Shown piece by piece: positions 8,333-16,318 of a stretch of 64,000 bases of DNA. Under the pieces are notes generated by a model. The model was not told where the DNA came from. It saw only the letters and a list, made by a program, of their open reading frames with translations, and made no database searches. The stretch covers positions 2,209,501-2,273,500 of the forward strand of contig NZ_CP012945.1 in NCBI RefSeq assembly GCF_001402915.1, in the 5' to 3' direction. Source of the stretch: Devosia sp. A16. GTDB lineage: Bacteria > Pseudomonadota > Alphaproteobacteria > Rhizobiales > Devosiaceae. Numbering within the stretch: position 1 is the stretch's first letter; each line of letters starts with the position of its first letter. A program made the translations under genes and the position numbers.

Positions 8333-9159
8333 TTCACGTGAAAAAAGCCTTCGTCATCGGCCATCCGATCAAGCATTCCCGCTCGCCGCTGATTCACGGC
8401 AGCTGGATTGCCGAGCACGGCATCGACGGCAGTTACGAAGCTATCGATGTTGCGCCCGAGAATCTGCCGGCATTTATGGAACGGCTGCGCGCGGGCGAGT
8501 TCGTGGGCGGCAATGTCACCATCCCGCACAAGGAAGCGGTGTTCGCGGTCTGCGACAGCGTCGACCCGCTGGCGAGGACCATTGGGGCCGTGAACACCCT
8601 GGTGCGCCTGCCCGACGGGCGGATCCACGGCTTCAACACTGACTATATGGGGTTTCTCGGCAACCTCGATCAGAACGCCCCGGGCTGGGACGGCGGCGCG
8701 GCCCCTGCATTAGTTCTCGGCGCCGGTGGAGCCGCACGGGCAATCCTTGTCGCTCTGCAGAGCCGGAGCATTCCGATTATCCTGCTCAACCGAACGCGCG
8801 CTACGGCCGACAGGCTTGCCAGCGAACTGGGTGGCGACATCATCATCGGGGCGCTGGACGAGGTCAATAGCGCTGCGCCGCTTGCCGAGCTTGTGGTCAA
8901 CACCACTTCGATCGGCATGCACGGCACCAGATTCGAGGATTTCGATCTCGATGTCCTGCGCCCGGAAACGCTGGTCACCGACATTGTCTATGTACCGCTC
9001 GTCACCCCTCTGCTTGCCGATGCCCGGGCTCGCGGGCTGCGCACCGTCGATGGGCTCGGCATGCTGCTGCATCAGGCGCTTCCGGGGTTCGAGGCCTGGT
9101 TCGGAGTGCGTCCCGAAGTGACGCCGGGCTTGCGGGCGAAAGTCGAGGCGACGCTCTGA
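8329..9159 (+). CDS. aroE: Shikimate dehydrogenase AroE
   Basis: Reduces 3-dehydroshikimate to shikimate with NADPH. Substrate-site motifs HSRSPLIH and NVTIPHKEA, the NADP loop GAGGAARA and NTTSIGMHG are all present. The start is a GTG at 8329 overlapping the maf stop, or a GTG at 8338 giving Met-Lys-Lys-Ala-Phe-Val; no strong ribosome site separates them. Both GTGs are part of or touch a parS-like site (8330-8345). 276 residues is normal. It overlaps coaE by one base. Confidence 0.95.
   Translation: MIHVKKAFVIGHPIKHSRSPLIHGSWIAEHGIDGSYEAIDVAPENLPAFMERLRAGEFVGGNVTIPHKEAVFAVCDSVDPLARTIGAVNTLVRLPDGRIHGFNTDYMGFLGNLDQNAPGWDGGAAPALVLGAGGAARAILVALQSRSIPIILLNRTRATADRLASELGGDIIIGALDEVNSAAPLAELVVNTTSIGMHGTRFEDFDLDVLRPETLVTDIVYVPLVTPLLADARARGLRTVDGLGMLLHQALPGFEAWFGVRPEVTPGLRAKVEATL
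8330..8345. other. parS-like site 6 (14 of 16)
   Basis: TGATTCACGTGAAAAA, spanning the maf stop and the aroE start region. Confidence 0.72.
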
Positions 9160-9755
9160 TGCTGAAGCTCGGCCTCACCGGTTCGATCGCGACGGGCAAA
9201 TCCACCGTGCTCGCGGTGTTCGCGGAGCAGGGCGTTCCGACCTTCTCGTCCGACGAAGCGGTGCATGAACTCTACCGCGGTGCGGCCGTTGCGCCGGTCG
9301 AGGCGGCGTTCCCGGGGGTCGCCATTGACGGCGTAATCGACCGGGAGAAACTCAGCCGGTTGCTGGTTGGCTATCCTGCGCAGCTGCAGCAGCTGGAAGC
9401 CATTGTCCATCCGCTGGTGCGGGCCCGGATCAGAGCCTTTCTGGAGCAGGCCGCGGCGAGCGGCGCGCCGATGGCGGTGGTCGATATCCCGCTCCTGTTC
9501 GAGAACGGCGTCGACTGGGGGCTCGATGCGGTCATCGTCACCACCGTCGACGCGGCTGAGCAGCGCCGGCGCGCTCTGGCGCGACCCGGGATGACGGTGG
9601 AAAAGCTCGACGCCATCCTTGCCCGGCAGCTGCCGCAGGCTGAAAAGGTCAAACGCGCCACCTACATAATCGACACCTCGGATACCATCGCAGCGACCCG
9701 GCAGAAGGTCGTCGAACTGGTGCAGAGGTTGCGTCAACAAGCTCAGGCCAGATGA
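9159..9755 (+). CDS. coaE: Dephospho-CoA kinase CoaE
   Basis: Last step of coenzyme A synthesis, phosphorylating the ribose 3'-OH of dephospho-CoA. It has the P-loop GSIATGKST at residues 8-16 and the family segments FSSDEAVHELY and VVDIPLLFENG. Its ATG shares a base with the aroE stop (TGATG) and its stop overlaps the dnaQ start, so maf-aroE-coaE-dnaQ is a tightly coupled operon. Confidence 0.96.
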   Translation: MLKLGLTGSIATGKSTVLAVFAEQGVPTFSSDEAVHELYRGAAVAPVEAAFPGVAIDGVIDREKLSRLLVGYPAQLQQLEAIVHPLVRARIRAFLEQAAASGAPMAVVDIPLLFENGVDWGLDAVIVTTVDAAEQRRRALARPGMTVEKLDAILARQLPQAEKVKRATYIIDTSDTIAATRQKVVELVQRLRQQAQAR

Positions 9756-10462
9756 CCCGCGAGATCGTCCTCGATACCGAAACCACCGGCCTGTCGCCGG
9801 CGACGGGCGACCGCATCGTCGAAATCGGCTGCGTCGAGCTGATCAACCACATCCCCACCGGCAGGCACCTGCATATCTACCTCAATCCCGAGCGCGACGT
9901 GCCGGACGAGGCGTTCCGGGTGCATGGGCTGTCGACCGAGTTCCTGCGCGACAAGCCGCTGTTCCGCACCGAGGTGGACAAGTTCCTCGAGTTCATCGGC
10001 GACGCGACGCTGATCATCCACAACGCGCCGTTCGACATGGGCTTTCTCAACTTCGAGCTCGAAAAGGTCGGTCGGCCCAGCCTCAGCAACCAGGTGATCG
10101 ATACCGTGATGGTGGCGCGCGAGCGCCATCCAGGCGCCCGCGTCAGCCTCGATGCGCTCTGCAAGCATTACGGCATCGACAATTCGAAACGCGTATTGCA
10201 CGGCGCGCTGCTCGACAGCGAGATTCTCGCTGACGTCTATCTCGAGCTGATCGGCGGACGGCAGGTGGCGCTGGCGCTGGTGGCCGAGACCCATATCGAG
10301 AACGGCATCACCGTGACCATCGCGCCGGCGCGGCAACGCCCGGTGCCCCTGCCGCCGCGCCTCAGCGACGCAGAGTTCGCCGCCCACCTGAAACTGGTCG
10401 GCACGCTCGGCGCCGACGCGTTGTGGAACAATTATCCCGGCGAGCAGGTGGCGGCGGAGTAG
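9752..10462 (+). CDS. dnaQ: DNA polymerase III epsilon subunit (3'-5' proofreading exonuclease) DnaQ
   Basis: Proofreading subunit of the replicative polymerase. The three exonuclease motifs are visible: ExoI DTETTGL (residues 8-14), ExoII HNAPFDMGF, and ExoIII with HGALLDSEILADVY. At 236 residues it is full length. It ends the maf-aroE-coaE-dnaQ operon, the standard order to the right of alphaproteobacterial oriC. Confidence 0.96.
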   Translation: MTREIVLDTETTGLSPATGDRIVEIGCVELINHIPTGRHLHIYLNPERDVPDEAFRVHGLSTEFLRDKPLFRTEVDKFLEFIGDATLIIHNAPFDMGFLNFELEKVGRPSLSNQVIDTVMVARERHPGARVSLDALCKHYGIDNSKRVLHGALLDSEILADVYLELIGGRQVALALVAETHIENGITVTIAPARQRPVPLPPRLSDAEFAAHLKLVGTLGADALWNNYPGEQVAAE

Positions 10463-10519
10463 GCTGGACCGGAAACTGAACCGATCCTCAGCTGGTCACC
10501 TGCCGTACCCCAAACTCGG

Positions 10520-10599
10520 TGTCATCCCTGCGGAAGCAGGGACCCAACTCTCAGCTGGCGCGGGCGGTGAAATGAATCCCCGCTTTCGCGGGGATGACA
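10520..10599. repeat. Type C palindromic intergenic repeat, copy 1
   Basis: Inverted arms TGTCATCCCTGCGG and GCGGGGATGACA bracket an 80-base element between the convergent genes dnaQ and secB. It matches the copy at 30842-30921. It could act as a transcription terminator for both genes. Confidence 0.8.
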
Positions 10600-10679
10600 T
10601 CGCGGGTGGGGCAAACCGCAGGTCAACACCGGCGGCCGCCTCAGCCACTCCGGCATATGGTTGCCACCAGCAGACAGCC

Positions 10680-11177
10680 TCAGTTCGGCTGCGTATTGGC
10701 CGCCTGCTGCGCCTGCAGGTTCCGCACGTTCTGGATGTAGAGCGCCTGGAAATCCACCGGTTCCATCATCAGCGGCGGGAAGCCGCCGAGCTGAACGATG
10801 GTCGCGAGCACATGGCGGGCGAATGGGAAGATCATCCGCGGGCATTCGACCATCAGCAGGGCCGGCAGCTGCTGCTCGGGGACGTTCTTGACCCGGAACA
10901 CGCCGCCATAGACCAGCTCGACGTTGAACAGCACGGTCTTGTCGCGCTCGGCCTTGGCGTTGAGACTGATTTCGACCGCATAGAGGTCGTCGGCCTGCTT
11001 CTTGACCCCGACATTGATGCCGACGGTGAAATTCGGGTTGGGGCCGCCGAGCATGACGGAACCGGGCGCGCCCGGGTTCTCGAAGCTCAGGTCGCGGGTA
11101 TATTGCCCAACCAGGCTGTAGCTGGGCGCCGTATTGGCGTTCGCGGGTGCGGCCTCGGGCGGGGTCTGGTCAGCCAT
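10680..11177 (-). CDS. secB: Protein-export chaperone SecB
   Basis: Tetrameric chaperone that keeps secretory preproteins unfolded and hands them to SecA. SYSLVGQYTRDLSFENPGAP at the N terminus and CPRMIFPFARHVLATIVQLGGFPPLMMEPVDF (about residues 108-139) are the SecB hallmarks. I choose the ATG at 11177 (165 residues, MADQTPPEA) over an upstream in-frame start that would add 14 unrelated residues. Confidence 0.96.
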   Translation of the reverse strand: MADQTPPEAAPANANTAPSYSLVGQYTRDLSFENPGAPGSVMLGGPNPNFTVGINVGVKKQADDLYAVEISLNAKAERDKTVLFNVELVYGGVFRVKNVPEQQLPALLMVECPRMIFPFARHVLATIVQLGGFPPLMMEPVDFQALYIQNVRNLQAQQAANTQPN

Positions 11178-11249
11178 AGTCGAAATTCCTCGAGCTTTCG
11201 GTGGCCGGCTGGCTAGCACCTTTGGCCCCGAGCCACAAGCATTGCGGCC

Positions 11250-11729
11250 TCAGCGCGGCCGCCACTCATCGGAATCGAGGTCGATCGTGCCGTCCTCGAC
11301 ACGTTCCTGGGAAAAGGCCGGTCCGCCGGTGGTCGTGGTGGTGACCACGCTCACCCGCGAGCGAAGCAGGGCATAGATCGCCGAGCGGATCGGGGGGATC
11401 AGCAACAGGATGCCGATCAGGTCGGAAAAGTAGCCAGGCAGCAACAGCAACAGCCCGGCGAGTCCGACCATCATGGCGTCGGCAATCGCCCGTGCCGGCA
11501 ACTGGCCGCGACCCATGGTCGAGCGCAAGTCGTTGAGCAACGACAGGCCCTGACCGCGGATCACCAAGGCGCCGACGATCGCCGCCAGCACCACGCCGCC
11601 CAGCGTCGGCCACAGCCCGATGGCGTTGCCGATCACCACGAACAGGCCGATCTCGATCAGCGGCAGGAGGAGCAACAGGAGCAGGAACAGGCGGCCCAAT
11701 GGGTAACCCTTTCGAAAGCGCTGCGTCAT
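11250..11729 (-). CDS. fxsA: FxsA-family membrane protein
   Basis: Inner-membrane protein of unknown biochemical role; E. coli FxsA affects exclusion of phage T7 by F plasmid. The 159-residue reading (start MTQRFRKGYPLGR at 11729) has hydrophobic segments at about 12-50 and 75-110, with the family pattern LPGYFSDLIGILLLIPPIR, then a polar tail. It is divergent from the Tim44-like gene across a 128-base gap that contains a palindromic promoter-like element. Confidence 0.85.
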   Translation of the reverse strand: MTQRFRKGYPLGRLFLLLLLLLPLIEIGLFVVIGNAIGLWPTLGGVVLAAIVGALVIRGQGLSLLNDLRSTMGRGQLPARAIADAMMVGLAGLLLLLPGYFSDLIGILLLIPPIRSAIYALLRSRVSVVTTTTTGGPAFSQERVEDGTIDLDSDEWRPR

Positions 11730-11784
11730 AACGGCCCCGACAGGCCCCTCAGCCAAACGTGAACTGGTTTCCGGCTGAGCGTTT

Positions 11785-11798
11785 CCCTATATATAGGG
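11785..11798. promoter_or_regulatory. Palindrome CCCTATATATAGGG between divergent fxsA and Tim44-like gene
   Basis: A perfect 14-bp palindrome that presents a CTATAT -10-like hexamer on each strand, facing both divergent genes. No good -35 partner is evident on either side, so promoter function is only suggested. Confidence 0.4.
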
Positions 11799-11857
11799 CA
11801 CATTCCTGGCTCCGCGAGCCGGGCGCCCCCGTTTCTCTGGCGCGAGTAGCACGTCCG

Positions 11858-12574
11858 ATGGATGAATTCTTCGATATCCCCACGCTCATCGTCATCGGTC
11901 TGGCGATTGTCGTGCTGTTCCGCCTCCGTCAGGTGCTGGGCACCCGCACGGGCCGCGAACGGACCCCGCTGCAGCGCCAGCGCGAAGCCGCGCAGGTCAA
12001 GGCCGGGGAAGAGAATGTCGTGCAGATGCGTCCGCGTCCGGCGCCCGAAACCGACGAAGACCTGGCGCGCGCGGCGCGCAAGCTCGAAGCCGAAATCACC
12101 CTCTTCGCGCATGGCGACGACAAGGTCGCGGCCGGGCTCAAGGCGATTGCCGACGCCGATCCCAACTTCTCGCCCAAGAGCTTCCTGGAAGGCGCCAAGT
12201 CCGCCTATGAGATGATCGTCACCGCCTTTGCCGCCGGCGACCGGCAGACGCTGAAGAACCTGCTCGACAAGGACGTCTATGACGGCTTCGAGCGGGTGAT
12301 CAAGGATCGCGAAGCCGCTGGCCAGAAGGTTGATTTCACCTTTGTCGGCCTGCCCAAGATCGAGATTTCCGACGCCGAGCTCGACAAGCGCGCCGCCAAC
12401 GTCACCATCCGCTTCCACGCCGAAGTGGTCTCGGCCACCCGCGACAAGGACGGCAACCTGCTCGAAGGCAATGCCGACCAGGTGGCCAATATCGCCGACG
12501 AGTGGACCTTCGCGCGCAATCCCAAGTCGCGCGACCCCAACTGGAAGCTCGTCGCCACCAGCCAACTCGAATAA
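11858..12574 (+). CDS. Tim44/TimA-like membrane-anchored protein
   Basis: Relative of the mitochondrial import motor protein Tim44; in alphaproteobacteria such proteins (TimA) are inner-membrane anchored and of uncertain function. The start at 11858 gives MDEFFDIPTLIVIGLAIVVLF, a single N-terminal membrane segment, then a charged linker, then the Tim44 fold (about residues 85-235) with SFLEGAKSAYEMIVTAFAAGD. It is the first gene of a group read toward the Smr and helix-turn-helix genes. Confidence 0.88.
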   Translation: MDEFFDIPTLIVIGLAIVVLFRLRQVLGTRTGRERTPLQRQREAAQVKAGEENVVQMRPRPAPETDEDLARAARKLEAEITLFAHGDDKVAAGLKAIADADPNFSPKSFLEGAKSAYEMIVTAFAAGDRQTLKNLLDKDVYDGFERVIKDREAAGQKVDFTFVGLPKIEISDAELDKRAANVTIRFHAEVVSATRDKDGNLLEGNADQVANIADEWTFARNPKSRDPNWKLVATSQLE

Positions 12575-12598
12575 TCGGCCGCGCTCGGGGGCGATGCG

Positions 12599-13180
12599 AT
12601 GGCCAAGCGCCGGTCGGATGGAAAGGGCCAGCTCCCCGACTGGCACCTGTGGCTCGAAGTGTCGCAGACGGTTTCGCCGCTGCGGTCGCAGCGGCCGATG
12701 GTTGATCTCGAATCCGAGCCCCTGCCGATCCCGGCGCCCCCGGTGCCGAAACCGCACCGGCTGCTGCCGCAAATGCCGCCGTATCAATCCGATGGCCGGC
12801 CTGGCCGGAAGTCGCCCAGGCCAGGCATCGAGCCGAACCTCAAGCAGCGCCTGCAACGCGGCCGCGAGGAGATCGACGGCACCATCGATCTGCATGGCAT
12901 GCGGCAGGTCGAGGCCCATGCAGCGCTCACCCGCTTCATCCACGCCCGCGCGGCGCGGGGGGACCGCACCTTGCTGGTCATCACCGGCAAGGGGTTGAAG
13001 AAGCTCGGCGACGACGCGGCGGTGATCGTCGAGCGCGGCGTGCTGCGCGCCATGCTGCCGGTCTGGCTGTCCGAACCCAACCTCGCCCCGCTGGTCGCCG
13101 GCTGGGACACCGCGGCGCAGGGCCATGGCGGCGATGGCGCCTTCTACGTACGTCTCAGGCGGGAGCGGGATTACCGATGA
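12599..13180 (+). CDS. Smr-domain protein (possible nuclease)
   Basis: The C-terminal half holds an Smr domain with IDLHGMRQVEAHAALTRFI and LLVITGKGLKK; such domains are linked to DNA or RNA cleavage. The N-terminal ~80 residues are proline-rich and probably unstructured. 193 residues. In many Rhizobiales an mltA gene stands between the Tim44-like and Smr genes; here only a 24-base gap does. It overlaps the next gene by four bases. Confidence 0.9.
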   Translation: MAKRRSDGKGQLPDWHLWLEVSQTVSPLRSQRPMVDLESEPLPIPAPPVPKPHRLLPQMPPYQSDGRPGRKSPRPGIEPNLKQRLQRGREEIDGTIDLHGMRQVEAHAALTRFIHARAARGDRTLLVITGKGLKKLGDDAAVIVERGVLRAMLPVWLSEPNLAPLVAGWDTAAQGHGGDGAFYVRLRRERDYR

Positions 13181-13536
13181 CACCACTGGGCCTCAAGCTG
13201 CGCTCGATGCGCGAGGAACGCGGGCTGACCCTCAAGGACATGGCCAAGGCGCTGCGTGTCTCCAGCGCCTATCTCAGTGCCCTGGAACATGGCCGTCGCG
13301 GCAAGCCGACCTTCGCGCTGCTGCAGAAGATCATCGCCTACTTCAACGTGATCTGGGACGACGCCGAGGAATTGCAGCGGCTCGCCGAGATCAGCGATCC
13401 GAAAGTCACCATCGACACCGCCGGCATGTCGCCGCAGGCGACCGAGCTCGCCAACCGCCTCGCCCGCGACATCGGTCGGCTCGAACCGGCTGACCTGAGC
13501 TTTCTCAGCAATGAAGTGGCGCGCCGGCTGAAATAG
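13177..13536 (+). CDS. XRE-family helix-turn-helix regulator
   Basis: DNA-binding regulator of 119 residues with a Cro/CI-type helix-turn-helix at about residues 8-65 (LKDMAKALRVSSAYLSALEHG). Its start overlaps the end of the Smr gene, an arrangement common in Rhizobiales, where gyrB usually follows; gyrB is not here. The target is unknown. Confidence 0.9.
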   Translation: MTPLGLKLRSMREERGLTLKDMAKALRVSSAYLSALEHGRRGKPTFALLQKIIAYFNVIWDDAEELQRLAEISDPKVTIDTAGMSPQATELANRLARDIGRLEPADLSFLSNEVARRLK

Positions 13537-13639
13537 TCGGCCACGCGGTTGATGACGAGCCGGCCACCACTTGCGCCCACGCGGAGGCCGGGAGTTTGCC
13601 GCCGCCGATCGTGCCAGGTTATCCTAAGCAGCATGTGGG

Positions 13640-14245
13640 GTGAGGCGAGGGAGCGGGTGCACCGTGGGCCGAAAACACGCGCTCGATTGCGACCTCGAGA
13701 CCGAACGCTTTCACCTGCGGCGCATGGGGCGGCTGCAGGCCTTCCTGCTGACCCGGCGCTGGCGGCATGATCCGGAGTTGCTCGAAGGGCTGTTCCTGTC
13801 GCCGCGCTCCCACTCCCTGCTGTCGTGGTGGTTTCGCGGCCCGCGACCCAACGGCCGTACGCGCTTCGCCCACGCCATCGTCGACAAGGCGGGCGGTGGG
13901 ATCATCGGCCTGCACATGGTCGTGCGTCCGGGCGACGGCTCCTTCGCCTATTGCCACGTCGCCCTCCACGATCGGGCCTGGTGGGGGCAGGGAGTGGTGG
14001 TCGAAGCGCGGGCCCGGCTGCTCGAGCATTTCTTTGCCCACGGCACCGACCGGTTCGTCGCCACCATCGATGCCCGCAATGCGCCGTCCATCTTCAACTA
14101 TCGCCGGCTCGGTTTTCGGGCTACGGGGAATGGCACTACGCGCCACCCCGACCCAGCGACTGGTGAGGGGCGGCCGGCAGTAGAACTGGAACTGCGCCGC
14201 CAGGATTGGCTCGGCGCGTCGCGGGGAGATCGCCATGACCGCTGA
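13640..14245 (+). CDS. GNAT-family N-acetyltransferase
   Basis: Predicted acyl-CoA-dependent N-acyltransferase. The pattern ETERFHLRRM ... IIGLHMVV ... VALHDRAWWGQGVVVEARARLLEHFF ... NAPSIFNYRRLGFRATG follows GNAT motifs, with the glycine-rich acyl-CoA loop at WWGQG. The start is a GTG at 13640 or a GTG at 13664, the latter having a purine-rich stretch upstream. It overlaps the next gene, an acyl carrier protein, by 11 bases, so the acyl donor or acceptor may be that carrier rather than CoA. Confidence 0.8.
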   Translation: MRRGSGCTVGRKHALDCDLETERFHLRRMGRLQAFLLTRRWRHDPELLEGLFLSPRSHSLLSWWFRGPRPNGRTRFAHAIVDKAGGGIIGLHMVVRPGDGSFAYCHVALHDRAWWGQGVVVEARARLLEHFFAHGTDRFVATIDARNAPSIFNYRRLGFRATGNGTTRHPDPATGEGRPAVELELRRQDWLGASRGDRHDR

Positions 14246-14453
14246 GCTTCGCGCCACGAGGCTGGTTGCCCAGGCGCTCGATATCCAGGGGAGCGTCATG
14301 GCCAGCGACGACATGAACAGCCTCGCGGCCTGGTCCAGCCTCGGTCACGCGCGGCTGGTGCTCGAACTGGAAGCCGAGCTGGGCCGCCAGCTGAGCGGCG
14401 AAGAGGTGGCCGGCATCACCTCGGTCGCGGCGGTGGCAAGGTTGCTCGCTTGA
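14235..14453 (+). CDS. Acyl carrier protein-like (phosphopantetheine carrier)
   Basis: A 72-residue protein with the helix pattern of acyl carrier proteins. The usual DSL attachment motif reads SSLGHARLVLELE, so Ser at about residue 35 is the likely phosphopantetheine site, and LSGEEVAGITSVAAVARLL matches helix III/IV. The aspartate before the serine is replaced, which is unusual. It overlaps the GNAT gene, suggesting a dedicated pair. It is not the fatty acid synthase ACP, which is much more acidic. Confidence 0.78.
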   Translation: MTAELRATRLVAQALDIQGSVMASDDMNSLAAWSSLGHARLVLELEAELGRQLSGEEVAGITSVAAVARLLA

Positions 14454-14457
14454 CGGC

Positions 14458-14473
14458 GGATTCACGTGGAACA
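14458..14473. other. parS-like site 7 (13 of 16)
   Basis: GGATTCACGTGGAACA, five bases after the acyl carrier protein stop; identical to site 5. Confidence 0.7.
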
Positions 14474-14547
14474 TCCCCCGCGGGTGGACAGCCCGCGTGA
14501 ACCGGCCTAAGCGCTACCCAATATTCTGACTACTGCGGACAAGTTTC

Positions 14548-16287
14548 ATGCTGCGCCGGTTCTTTTCCTATTACGCGCCCTACAAGCACCTGTTCCTGCT
14601 CGATTTCGGCTGCGCCGTACTCGCCGGCATCCTCGAGCTCGGCTTCCCGCTGGCCGTCAAGCTGTTCGTCGACGACCTGCTGCCGGGGCAGAACTGGGGG
14701 CTGATCGGCGCAACCGCGGCGCTGCTGCTGGGGGTGTTCGCGCTCAACACCGTGCTCTCCGCCGTCGTCAACTACTGGGGCCACGCGCTCGGCATCTCGA
14801 TCGAGACCGATATGCGCCGCCAGGCTTTCGATCACATCCAGAAGCTGAGCTTCCGCTATTTCGACAACAACAAGACCGGCCAGCTGATCACTCACGTGAC
14901 CAAGGATCTCGAGGAGGTGGGCGAGGTCGCCCATCATGGCCCTGAGGATCTGTTCATCGCGGTGATGACCTTTGTCGGCGCCTTCGTCCTGATGTTCACT
15001 GTGCACTGGCAGCTGGCGCTCATCACCACCATCATCGTGCCGCTGATGACCTGGCTGGTGAGCAAATACGGCTCGCGCATGACCCGGACCTGGCAGCAGC
15101 TGTTCCGCCAGGTCGGCGATTTCAACACCCGCGTGCAGGAGAGCGTCGGCGGCATCCGGGTGGTGAAGGCCTTCGCCAACGAGGACTATGAGCGCGGCCT
15201 GTTTGCCAGGAACAACGAGGGCTATCGCGCCACCAAGCTCAGCGCCTATGCCATCATGACCGCCTCGATCGCGCTCAGCTATTTCAGCACCCGCTTCGTG
15301 CAGCTGGTGGTGATGCTGGCCGGCACCTGGTTCGTCATTTCGGGCGAGCTCAGCTATGGCGGCTTCGTCAGCTTCCTCCTGCTGGTCAACGTGTTCTTCC
15401 GGCCGATCGACAAGATCACCTCGGTGCTCGAGAGCTACCCCAAGGGTATTGCCGGCTTCCGCCGCTTCACCTCGCTGATCGACACCGAGCCCGATACCGC
15501 CGACCGCCCGGGCGCCAAGCCGGTGGCGAACCTTCGGGGCGACATCGTCTACAGCGACGTGAGCTTTGCCTATTCGGGTGATCCGGCAGCCAAGGACAAG
15601 GTGCTCGAGGGGCTCAACCTCAGCATCAGGGCCGGCGAAACCGTCGCCTTTGTCGGCCCGTCCGGCGCCGGCAAGACCACCATCTGTTCGCTGCTGCCCC
15701 GCTTCTATGATGTCACGGCCGGCGCCATAACCATCGACGGCATCGATATTCGCGACATGACGCAGGCGTCGCTGCGCGGCCAGATCGGCATCGTGCAGCA
15801 GGATGTGTTCCTGTTCGGCTCGACCATCCGCGAGAACGTCGCCTATGGCCGGCTCGGCGCCAGCGACGCCGAGATCATGGATGCGCTGCGCCGCGCCGCG
15901 CTCGACGAGTTCGTGCTGTCGCTGCCCGACGGGCTCGATACCCCGACCGGCGAACGCGGGGTCAAGCTTTCGGGCGGGCAGAAGCAGCGCCTCGCCATCG
16001 CCCGGATCTTTTTGAAGAACCCGCCGATCCTGATCCTCGACGAGGCCACCTCGGCGCTCGACACCGCCACCGAATATGCCATCCAGCAGGCGCTCGCCGC
16101 GCTGTCGGAGGGCCGCACCACGCTGGTGGTGGCGCATCGCCTCGCCACCATCCGCAATGCCGACCGGATCGTGGTGGTGGGCAGCGAGGGCATCGTCGAG
16201 CAGGGCACCCATGCCGAGCTGCTCGGCCGGAACGGTGCCTATGCCCGACTGCACGGCGCGCAGTTCGGGCAGTTGGCGGGTCAATAG
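14548..16287 (+). CDS. ABC exporter, fused membrane and ATPase domains (MsbA-like)
   Basis: A 579-residue half-transporter with six predicted membrane helices (about residues 15-300) and a C-terminal ATPase with Walker A GPSGAGKTT (about 368-376), signature LSGGQKQRLAIARI and Walker B ILILDEATSALD. The substrate cannot be read from sequence; lipid or drug export is typical of the family. It lies after the GNAT-ACP pair with a parS-like site between, but there is no overlap to argue for one operon. Confidence 0.92.
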   Translation: MLRRFFSYYAPYKHLFLLDFGCAVLAGILELGFPLAVKLFVDDLLPGQNWGLIGATAALLLGVFALNTVLSAVVNYWGHALGISIETDMRRQAFDHIQKLSFRYFDNNKTGQLITHVTKDLEEVGEVAHHGPEDLFIAVMTFVGAFVLMFTVHWQLALITTIIVPLMTWLVSKYGSRMTRTWQQLFRQVGDFNTRVQESVGGIRVVKAFANEDYERGLFARNNEGYRATKLSAYAIMTASIALSYFSTRFVQLVVMLAGTWFVISGELSYGGFVSFLLLVNVFFRPIDKITSVLESYPKGIAGFRRFTSLIDTEPDTADRPGAKPVANLRGDIVYSDVSFAYSGDPAAKDKVLEGLNLSIRAGETVAFVGPSGAGKTTICSLLPRFYDVTAGAITIDGIDIRDMTQASLRGQIGIVQQDVFLFGSTIRENVAYGRLGASDAEIMDALRRAALDEFVLSLPDGLDTPTGERGVKLSGGQKQRLAIARIFLKNPPILILDEATSALDTATEYAIQQALAALSEGRTTLVVAHRLATIRNADRIVVVGSEGIVEQGTHAELLGRNGAYARLHGAQFGQLAGQ

Positions 16288-16318
16288 ACCAAGGTAGGAA
16301 TCGTGATACACACTTACT

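Noticed and set aside
14886-14901. CACGTG core in the ABC exporter gene as another parS
   Set aside because: Flanks (CACT before, CCAA after) match only about 10 of 16 consensus positions; about twenty bare CACGTG cores are expected by chance.
14530-16311. 593-codon minus-strand frame opposite the ABC exporter
   Set aside because: The plus strand carries complete transporter motifs; the opposite frame has none.
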